A DNA stretch of 7,993 bases from Opitutaceae bacterium (GTDB lineage Bacteria > Verrucomicrobiota > Verrucomicrobiia > Opitutales > Opitutaceae). Made by a program: the position numbers and the translations under genes. Positions 1-5,425 of this stretch are shown one piece after another. The stretch covers positions 1 to 7,993 of the forward strand of contig JAIRTK010000100.1 in NCBI GenBank assembly GCA_031254955.1, in the 5' to 3' direction. Each line of letters opens with the position of its first letter. Position 1 is the first letter of the stretch. The notes beneath the pieces are model-generated. The model did no database searches. It was not told the origin of the DNA and saw only the letters and a program-made list of their open reading frames with translations.

Positions 1-70
1 GCCCTCCTGTCTCCTGAAAATCCTCTCAAAAAAAAGTGTCACCCTCATAGCGGGACATGTGTCACCCTTG
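1..70 (-). mobile_element. Probable edge of an insertion sequence (partial)
   Basis: The 10-base motif gtgtcaccct occurs twice as a direct repeat (36-45 and 59-68), the second copy preceded by gggacat. On the minus strand this reads as two AGGGTGACAC boxes, then a run of eight T residues, then a strong Shine-Dalgarno at the window edge. Repeated short boxes next to the start of a gene resemble the multiple terminal transposase-binding repeats of some insertion sequences, the IS21 type among them. No transposase sequence is visible, because the gene would start left of position 1. The outer boundary is not certain; it may lie near 68-75. It could instead be an unrelated promoter region with operator repeats. 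The family is inferred, not shown. Confidence 0.4.
3..15 (-). promoter_or_regulatory. Strong ribosome binding site for a gene starting left of the window
   Basis: On the minus strand these bases read AGGAGACAGGAGG, two overlapping Shine-Dalgarno-like cores. With normal spacing the start codon would fall a few bases beyond the left edge, so a leftward gene, likely a transposase, should begin there. This is the only strong Shine-Dalgarno seen in the window; the five dcw genes lack one. Confidence 0.5.
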
Positions 71-330
71 ACCCGGGACTATACACGGAGAGGCCTCCCT
101 ACCGGCGCTCCCGCGCCAAACCTCTTGCGTTGGCGGCACCATAAACCGAGAAGGCTCTATAAATGGCGAGACGGGCTCCGTGACGCCCGTCATGGGTGAA
201 ATTGGACAGCATGGAGGCCGCCCCTTCAATTCAGGCGTCGGATACAGGATATTGCCGGGTGCGGCGCAGCGAGGGGCGGGGCGATTCAAAGTGAGGCCAA
301 TGCGTCCAGCCGTCCGGGAATCTTTCTTCG
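71..330. other. Non-coding stretch with no recognised gene
   Basis: No convincing protein is encoded here. The two short open frames that cross it have no recognisable domain, no ribosome binding site, and one runs into low-complexity repeat. Two small hairpins are visible: ggcgc/gcgcc at 104-108 and 113-117 with a 4-base loop, and gacgggc/gcccgtc at 170-176 and 185-191 with an 8-base loop. Neither is followed by a T tract, so neither is called a terminator. The stretch separates the putative insertion sequence edge from the repeat downstream of ftsZ. Confidence 0.5.
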
Positions 331-526
331 CTCCTCGTTCTCGTTTTCGTTTTCGTTCTTCGTTCTCTTTTCCGTTATCTTTATTCTTTCCTCTTTATCT
401 TTATCTTTTTCCTCTTTCCCGCCTCCAGCCCCAGCGGAGCCGCACGGTGGAGGGGGGAAAGAAGAAAGATAAAGATAAAGATAAAGAGGAAAGAATAAAG
501 ATAACGGAAAAGAGAACGAGAACGAA
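331..526. repeat. Long purine/pyrimidine inverted repeat downstream of ftsZ
   Basis: The left arm is almost pure pyrimidine and the right arm almost pure purine. Positions 361-406 are a perfect 46-base reverse complement of 473-518. Pairing continues imperfectly both inwards and outwards, and a GC-rich centre (about 421-452) carries a small cctcca/tggagg stem. The arms are built from short units such as ATCTTT and CGTTCT. Transcribed on either strand it would fold into one very long RNA hairpin. It begins about 20 bases after the ftsZ stop in the transcribed direction, so it would form the 3' end of the ftsZ message if transcription reached it. It shares an exact 19-mer with the element at 5051-5415 (378-396 here, 5160-5178 there), so the two look like members of one family. 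It encodes nothing recognisable. Confidence 0.9.
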
Positions 527-543
527 AGCGGGGAGGGCTTTCG
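523..543 (-). terminator. Candidate intrinsic terminator of ftsZ
   Basis: Immediately after the ftsZ stop codon the minus strand forms a perfect 7-bp stem (cgaaagc/gctttcg) around a 7-base pyrimidine loop. It is followed by a pyrimidine-rich run (TTCTCGTTCTCTTTTCC). The stem is short and the T tract is interrupted by C and G, so it is a moderate candidate. The long inverted repeat just downstream could contribute to or replace its action. Confidence 0.45.
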
Positions 544-1836
544 TTACAGTATAATTTTTACGCCTTTGCGGAAATATGTGGGCAGGTCGAGGTCCTGGCC
601 TTCAAAAAGGTTGCGGTCGGTCTTTTCGAAGGCGCCTCGGTTCGCCTCCTCGGTAAATACAAATTCATTCTGCCCGGCGGACGGCATCGGGGATGCCGGG
701 GACTTCTTTTTTCCCGGTCTCGCCGGGAGCCGTCCGATGAGATCGTCGAGGCCCGGCAGCACGCTGCCCGGCGCGTCCGTTCTTTGGGGGGCCGGCGGCA
801 TGGGCGCGGGGCGCTCGGCGCCAGGCCGGTGGGTTGGAGGACGCACCATGCGCGAGCCGACATCGGTCGTGCCGATGACGCAGACTTCGATGCGGTTTTG
901 CATGGCTTCGTCGATCACCGCGCCCCAGATGATGTGCGATTCGCGGCTGACAAATTTCTCGCTGACGGCGGTCATGATCTCGTTCACTTTGGGCAGCGTG
1001 AGGTCGGTGCCGCCGATGATGTTGACGAGCAGGCGGTCGGCTTTTCTGGAAAATTCCGGGGCGTGCAGCAGCGGGCAGGCATTCAGGCTGTCAATCGCGT
1101 CCTGCGCGGCGTTTTCGCCCGCGCCTCCGCCGAGGCCAAAGAGGGTTTTCCCGCAGGGGCGGATGAAGGCGCGCTGGAGGGTCGCGTAATCGAGATTGAT
1201 CAGTCCGGTGCGGTTCATCATCGCCCAGATGGCGCGCACGCCGCGTCCGATCCACTGGTCGGCGTTGGCGAGCGAGTCGAGCACGCCTTCGCCGTCGCCG
1301 GCCTCTTGGAGCAGCATGTCGTTGGGCAGCGGAATCACGGCGTCGCAGACTTTTCGCAGGGTGACAAGTCCTTCTTCGGCCTGCTTGCCGCGGCGACCGC
1401 CTTCGAAGCTGAAGGGCATGGTGACAAACGCGATGACGATGGCGCCGGCGTCGGCGGCCACCTCGGCCACGATGGGGGCCGCGCCGCTGCCGGTGCCGCC
1501 GCCCATGCCGGCGACGAGAAACACGAGGTCGCAGTCTTTCACCACGGCGGCGATTTTTTCCCGGTCGGCCTCCGCCGCCTCGCGTCCGAGTTCGGGGTCG
1601 CCGCCCGCGCCGAGTCCGCGCGTGATGCCGCGTCCGATGAGCACTTTGTCCTGCACGGGCGAGGTGGAGAGCGCCTGGTAGTCGGTGTTGATGACGGTCA
1701 ACTGGAGGCGGTCGAGATTCTCCATTTTCAGGCGGTCAACGGCATTGGAGCCGGCGCCGCCGATGCCGACGAGTTTGATCGCGATGTCGCGGTCGGTGAG
1801 GATTTCGGTGGTGAGGGGAAGTTCGTCCATGCTCAT
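544..1836 (-). CDS. ftsZ: Cell division protein FtsZ
   Basis: FtsZ is the tubulin-like GTPase that polymerises into the cytoplasmic Z ring. The frame gives 430 residues. Visible motifs are the nucleotide loop GIGGAGSNAV (24-33), INTD (49-52), the tubulin signature GGGTGSG (112-118), PFSFEGGRR (141-149) and LPNDMLL (170-176). The T7 loop at 214-220 reads NLDYATL. Its first acid (Asp216, equivalent to E. coli Asp209) is kept, but the second, equivalent to E. coli Asp212, is Thr219. A Pro-rich linker (about 330-410) leads to a conserved C-terminal peptide DLPTYFRK (417-424), the usual docking site for FtsA, followed by six extra residues. The start is ATG at 1836, 14 bases after the ftsA stop; a second ATG two codons on (1830) is equally possible. 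Neither has a Shine-Dalgarno. Much longer in-frame read-through upstream lies over ftsA and is rejected. It is the last gene of the run. Confidence 0.97.
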   Translation of the reverse strand: MSMDELPLTTEILTDRDIAIKLVGIGGAGSNAVDRLKMENLDRLQLTVINTDYQALSTSPVQDKVLIGRGITRGLGAGGDPELGREAAEADREKIAAVVKDCDLVFLVAGMGGGTGSGAAPIVAEVAADAGAIVIAFVTMPFSFEGGRRGKQAEEGLVTLRKVCDAVIPLPNDMLLQEAGDGEGVLDSLANADQWIGRGVRAIWAMMNRTGLINLDYATLQRAFIRPCGKTLFGLGGGAGENAAQDAIDSLNACPLLHAPEFSRKADRLLVNIIGGTDLTLPKVNEIMTAVSEKFVSRESHIIWGAVIDEAMQNRIEVCVIGTTDVGSRMVRPPTHRPGAERPAPMPPAPQRTDAPGSVLPGLDDLIGRLPARPGKKKSPASPMPSAGQNEFVFTEEANRGAFEKTDRNLFEGQDLDLPTYFRKGVKIIL

Positions 1837-1850
1837 GGGGCTTGTGCGGT

Positions 1851-3065
1851 TCAGGCTCCGGCAAAAAGTTTCTGCCACCAGCCGGTCTTCCGGCGGCGGG
1901 CGGAGGAGGCGGCGGTGGCGGTGGTGGAATTCAATCCGAAGTAAAGCAATCCGAGCACCGTCGCGTAGCCGGGATCGCGGAGCTGTTCGTTGATGTAGCC
2001 GGGAAATTCGCCGATGCGCGCGGGCAGGCCGAAGACCGTCGCGGCGGCGTCGGCGACGCCGGGGAGTTGCGAGGTGCCGCCGGTGATCACGACGCCGGAC
2101 ACGGCTTGGTCGGTGGAAAATTCCGCGCCGAGCGAGGTTTTCACCACCTCGAAGATCTCGGCGACGCGCAGCGAGGTGATGAGTTCGATGGAGTTTTTCG
2201 GGAGCGGGCGGTCGCCGATGGCGAAATCGCCGTTGAGCCAGACTTTTTCGTTTTTGTCGCGCGTGGCGATGATGCCGCGTCCGAAGCGGGTTTTCATTTT
2301 CTCGGCCTGCCCTTCGGTCAGGCGCAGGCCGATGCAAAGGTCGTTGGTGAGGTGCAGGCCGCCGACGGGGATGGCGCCGGTCATGCAGGCGCGTCCGGCG
2401 CGATAAAAAACATAGTCGGTCGTGCCCGCGCCGATGTCGATGGCGATGACGCCGGTCTGGCGCTCTTCGGGCGAGGTCACCATGGTGCCGGAGGCGAGGC
2501 TGGAGAGGATGAGTTCGCTGACTTGGAGGTTGAAGCCGCGGATGACGTTGATGTTGTTGGCGAGGCGTTCCTGGTTGCCGTGCACCGTCCAGTAGCCGAC
2601 TTTGAGCACGCGGCCCTTGAGGTTTTCCGCATCGGGCACGATGCGTCCGTCGAGGAGAAAGGGGCGTTGGATGTTGTGCACGAGCATGCGACCGGCGGGC
2701 AGGTCGCGTCCGGTGGCGGCTTCGCGGACGTTGTCGATGTCCATTTGCGTGACCATGTTGTCGGCGCGCTGGACGTTGACGGAGGCTTCGTTGTAAAAGC
2801 CCTTCAGGTGCCCGCCGGTTTGCGCGAGGAAGACACTGTCGAAGCGTTGGCCGCCCGCGCTCGATTCGGCGTCGAGGATGGCCGCGTGCACGGCATTGCT
2901 CGCCGCGCGCAGATCGACCACGTCGCCTTTCACGACGCCGTGCGACTGGCACCAGCCTTTGCCAATGATGCTGAGCGAGCGCCCGCGCGAAAGCTCGCCG
3001 ATGAGGACGCTGATTTTGGATGAACCGATTTCGATGGCTCCGATGGTCTGGATTTTGGAACTCAC
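1851..3065 (-). CDS. ftsA: Cell division protein FtsA
   Basis: FtsA is the actin-like ATPase that tethers FtsZ to the inner face of the membrane and helps recruit later divisome proteins. The 404 residues are close to the family norm (E. coli 420). Phosphate-1 motif: GAIEIGSSKISVLIGE (9-24). Phosphate-2 motif: IAIDIGAGTTDYVFYR (207-222). Adenosine motif: VVITGGTSQLPG (325-336). The region between the first two contains the FtsA-specific 1C insertion. The C-terminus (390-404, RRRKTGWWQKLFAGA) is a basic, Trp-rich amphipathic segment that fits the membrane-targeting helix. The start is GTG at 3065; the next in-frame Met is residue 104, inside the conserved fold, so GTG is preferred. The 52-base gap to ftsQ (3066-3117) holds no Shine-Dalgarno or clear promoter. 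ftsZ follows 14 bases downstream, consistent with co-transcription of partners. Confidence 0.96.
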   Translation of the reverse strand: MSSKIQTIGAIEIGSSKISVLIGELSRGRSLSIIGKGWCQSHGVVKGDVVDLRAASNAVHAAILDAESSAGGQRFDSVFLAQTGGHLKGFYNEASVNVQRADNMVTQMDIDNVREAATGRDLPAGRMLVHNIQRPFLLDGRIVPDAENLKGRVLKVGYWTVHGNQERLANNINVIRGFNLQVSELILSSLASGTMVTSPEERQTGVIAIDIGAGTTDYVFYRAGRACMTGAIPVGGLHLTNDLCIGLRLTEGQAEKMKTRFGRGIIATRDKNEKVWLNGDFAIGDRPLPKNSIELITSLRVAEIFEVVKTSLGAEFSTDQAVSGVVITGGTSQLPGVADAAATVFGLPARIGEFPGYINEQLRDPGYATVLGLLYFGLNSTTATAASSARRRKTGWWQKLFAGA

Positions 3066-3117
3066 GGGTGGATGCGGGCGAGGGTTGGAAAAGCGTTTTT
3101 TCTTGGCTGGGAAAAAC

Positions 3118-4104
3118 CTATCCCTCCCTAGCGCGCGCCGGCGCGGGGGCGCGGCGCGCCTGGCCGGGAACCGGCGGGGCCGCGCCGTAGGTGACGGGGA
3201 TTTGCGTGCCGCTCACGGTGCGGCCGATGGAGAGGTCGATCATCTTGATCGGGCCGATGCCGGACTGCGCGCGCGACTCGTCCACGATGAAGTCGAGCTG
3301 GGCGACTTGCTTGAAGAAATCGTCGCGCGTGCCGAAGACCAGCGTCTCCACGTCGGCGGAGCGCACCACCAGCACGCCGTCGGGGGCGAGGCGCGCGAGC
3401 GAGATCGAATGCCAGCGCGAGAACAGCGCCGGGATGTAGGCGCGCGCGGTGCCGATGAGGTTGGCGACGGTCTCCATGCCCTCGACCGGCGCGAAACCGG
3501 CGCCGTTTTCCACGCGGCGCAGGCGCACGCCGGCGAGATACGGCAGCGTCGTGACCAGCGAGCGCGGGTAGTTGATTCCTGGATATACGATGCCGGCGCG
3601 GTCCACCAGGAACGTCTCGGGCGCGCCGCCCGGCTCGCTCGCCACGATGCGGGCCACCGGGTCGCGCTCCTCGACCACCACGGAAAGCGTGTCGGGGAAC
3701 TCGCGCGCGAGCACGGCGGCGCGCACCTGCCCGGACGCGAGCAGGCGGTCGCGCAACGAAAACAAATCCAGCGCCATCATGCCGGTGCCGGGCGGGATCG
3801 CGAGCGTCCGCCCGGCCCAGGCGCGGTCGAGCACGCCGTTGGTCTGGAAGGTGATGGTCTTGAGCGGCCCGCTCTGCGCGGGCGCCTTGATGCGCGCGGG
3901 GTTCGCCTCCCACATGCGGTAAAGCTCGAAGCCGGCCCAGGTCGCGGCGCAAAGGATGGCGATGCCGCCGACCGTCCTGAGCGTGGAGAAGGCGCGGCGC
4001 TTGCGGCCCGCCGGGGCCATTACCCGGCGCGGGAGCGGGTCGCGCACGAGGTCCTCCCACGACGCGGGTCGTTGCCTGATGGGTTTTCCGGGTGGTGCTT
4101 TCAT
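3118..4104 (-). CDS. ftsQ: Cell division protein FtsQ (POTRA domain)
   Basis: FtsQ is a bitopic inner-membrane protein linking early cytoplasmic and late periplasmic division proteins. The 328 residues show a basic cytoplasmic N-terminus (1-42), one membrane segment (about 43-62, including GGIAILCAATWAGFELY), a POTRA domain (about 81-150) ending in the family-typical REFPDTLSVVVEERDPVA, and a beta domain to about 306. The C-terminal tail (307-328) is Pro/Ala/Arg-rich and probably disordered. The chosen ATG overlaps the ddl stop as ATGA, typical of translational coupling. The open frame extends 72 codons further upstream, but that part lies over ddl in another frame and would put an unlikely extension before the cytoplasmic domain. 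Identification rests on the POTRA-membrane architecture plus the position between ddl and ftsA; sequence identity in this family is normally low. Confidence 0.93.
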   Translation of the reverse strand: MKAPPGKPIRQRPASWEDLVRDPLPRRVMAPAGRKRRAFSTLRTVGGIAILCAATWAGFELYRMWEANPARIKAPAQSGPLKTITFQTNGVLDRAWAGRTLAIPPGTGMMALDLFSLRDRLLASGQVRAAVLAREFPDTLSVVVEERDPVARIVASEPGGAPETFLVDRAGIVYPGINYPRSLVTTLPYLAGVRLRRVENGAGFAPVEGMETVANLIGTARAYIPALFSRWHSISLARLAPDGVLVVRSADVETLVFGTRDDFFKQVAQLDFIVDESRAQSGIGPIKMIDLSIGRTVSGTQIPVTYGAAPPVPGQARRAPAPARAREG

Positions 4105-5045
4105 GGGTGTTGGTGTTGTTCCCGCGCCGTCAAAAAGCGCCGCGCGGCGGGCGAAACCAGTTCCCGGACCAAGGCGGTGAAATCCAGTCCCGCGCAGCGC
4201 GCGCTCATTGGCAGCAGGCTGGTTTCCTTCATACCGGGCAGCGTGTTGATTTCCAGCAGAAACAATGCGTTTTCCTCCGATAACATGAAATCGACCCGCG
4301 CATAATCGCGGCAGCCGCACGCGGCGAACGCCGTCCCGGCGGCGGCCTGCGCGGCGCGCGTGGCCGCGTCGCCGATCGGGGCGGGCGCGAGATACCCGGT
4401 CGCGCCCTTGGTGTATTTGCTCGCGTAGTCATACACGCCGGAGCGCGGGCGGATTTCCACCACGCCCATCGCGCGTCCGTCCAGCACGCCGACGGACAGC
4501 TCCCGCCCGGCGATGCGGCGCTCGATGAGCCAGTCGCGCTCCGCCGTCGCCTCCGCCAGCGCGGCCTCCAGTTGCGCGCGGCCCGCGATGAGGCGCAGCC
4601 CGACGCTGCTGCCTTCGTTGTTCGGCTTGAGCACGAGCTGGTCGCCGAGTTGCGCGATGACCTCGGCGGCGGAGGGCTTGCGTCCGGGCGGGAAGGCGAG
4701 GCCCGGCGGCACGCGCACGCCGTGTTTGGCCACCGCGCGCTTGGTGCCGGACTTGTCCATCGTGAGCGCGCTCGCCGCCGCGTCGCAGCCCGCGTAAAAC
4801 ACCCCCGCGCCGTCGAGCAGGCGCTGCATCCCGCCATCCTCGCCAAAGGTGCCGTGCAAGGTGGAAAACACCACGTGTCGCGCCGGGTCGAGTCCGGCGG
4901 GCAGCGCATCGGAGTCGATCTGGAAAAACTCCGTGGCGAAGTTTTTCGCCAACGCCTCCGCGCAGGCCGCGCCGGAGCCGAGCGAAACTTCGCGCTCGGA
5001 GGAAGTGCCTCCGGCAAAAATCGCGATGATGGGATGCGTGGTCAT
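4101..5045 (-). CDS. ddl: D-alanine--D-alanine ligase
   Basis: Ddl is a cytoplasmic ATP-grasp enzyme that joins two D-Ala to form the dipeptide added to the muropeptide precursor by MurF. The 314 residues match the family length. Visible motifs: GGTSSEREVSLGSG (12-25, Glu17 equals the catalytic Glu15 of E. coli DdlB), HGTFGEDG (64-71), KPNNEGSSVG (140-149, Ser146), YDYASKYTKG (205-214) with Tyr211 at the position that favours D-Ala over D-lactate, DYARVDF (247-253), and LLEINTLPGM (263-272) with Glu265, Asn267 and downstream Ser276. All key residues are present, so an active vancomycin-sensitive-type ligase is expected. The ATG is at 5045 with no Shine-Dalgarno; the long inverted repeat begins only five bases upstream, so the entire ddl leader is repeat sequence. 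The 3' end overlaps ftsQ by four bases. Confidence 0.97.
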   Translation of the reverse strand: MTTHPIIAIFAGGTSSEREVSLGSGAACAEALAKNFATEFFQIDSDALPAGLDPARHVVFSTLHGTFGEDGGMQRLLDGAGVFYAGCDAAASALTMDKSGTKRAVAKHGVRVPPGLAFPPGRKPSAAEVIAQLGDQLVLKPNNEGSSVGLRLIAGRAQLEAALAEATAERDWLIERRIAGRELSVGVLDGRAMGVVEIRPRSGVYDYASKYTKGATGYLAPAPIGDAATRAAQAAAGTAFAACGCRDYARVDFMLSEENALFLLEINTLPGMKETSLLPMSARCAGLDFTALVRELVSPAARRFLTAREQHQHP

Positions 5046-5050
5046 AGGCC

Positions 5051-5415
5051 AAAAATCGTTCTCGTTCTCTTACTCGTTCTCGTTCTCGTTCTCGTTCTCT
5101 CGGTCGTTTTCTCAATCGCTCTCGTTCTCTCAATCGCTCTCTTCCTTCTTTCTCTTTCCTCTTTATTCTTTCCTCTTTCTCTTCCCCCTTTCCTCTTTCC
5201 CTTTCCCTTTTCTTCTTTCTCTTCCCCTTTTCCCTTTCTCCTCCGGGCGCGCCGTCAGCGGAAAAAAGAAAAAGGGAAGAGAAAGCCTTCAGGGACGAGG
5301 AAGAAAACGAGGAAGAGGACGAGGAAGAGAATGAGGGAAGAGAAAGAGAAAGAATAAAGAAGAAAGAGGAAAGATTGAGAGAACGAGAACGAGTAAGAGA
5401 ACGAGAACGATTTTT
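5051..5415. repeat. Long purine/pyrimidine inverted repeat between murB and ddl
   Basis: This element fills the murB-ddl gap. Positions 5051-5087 are a perfect 37-base reverse complement of 5379-5415. A second, inner imperfect palindrome (5215-5245 with 5259-5285) surrounds a GC-rich centre (about 5241-5260). The pyrimidine arm contains tandem CGTTCT units (5057-5068 two copies, 5075-5098 four copies). The middle of the two arms has drifted apart, the right arm carrying GACGAGGAAGA-like units. The outer ends have an A5 and a T8 tract, so each strand ends the stem in T residues and the structure could act as a bidirectional terminator or attenuator. Read on the minus strand, the hairpin starts just after the murB stop and ends five bases before the ddl ATG. 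It shares a 19-mer with the element at 331-526. Long Arg/Glu-rich frames across it are artefacts of the repeat. Confidence 0.92.
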
Positions 5416-5425
5416 TTTGGGGGGA

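Noticed and set aside
62..289. Minus-strand 75-residue open frame
   Set aside because: No start signal, no hydrophobic core or known motif; it spans the putative mobile-element boundary.
331..526. CRISPR array
   Set aside because: Repeat units are 6 bases or so without unique spacers; the structure is an inverted repeat, not evenly spaced direct repeats.
180..554. Plus-strand 124-residue open frame
   Set aside because: Most of it is translated low-complexity repeat, with no ribosome binding site or recognisable domain.
1837..2952. N-terminal extension of the ftsZ frame to 802 residues
   Set aside because: The upstream part lies over ftsA in another frame, is Arg/His-rich with no domain, and FtsZ starts normally at 1836 or 1830.
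1842..3023. Long plus-strand frames opposite ftsA, ftsZ, ftsQ and murCB
   Set aside because: Typical antisense shadows in GC-rich DNA: Ala/Gly/His/Asp-rich, no domains, and fully overlapped by well-supported genes.
3066..3117. Internal promoter before ftsA
   Set aside because: The 52-base gap has an AT-rich patch but no convincing -10/-35 pair.
4105..4320. 72-codon upstream extension of ftsQ
   Set aside because: It lies over ddl in another frame; the ATGA overlap at 4101-4104 gives a standard start and a normal FtsQ N-terminus.
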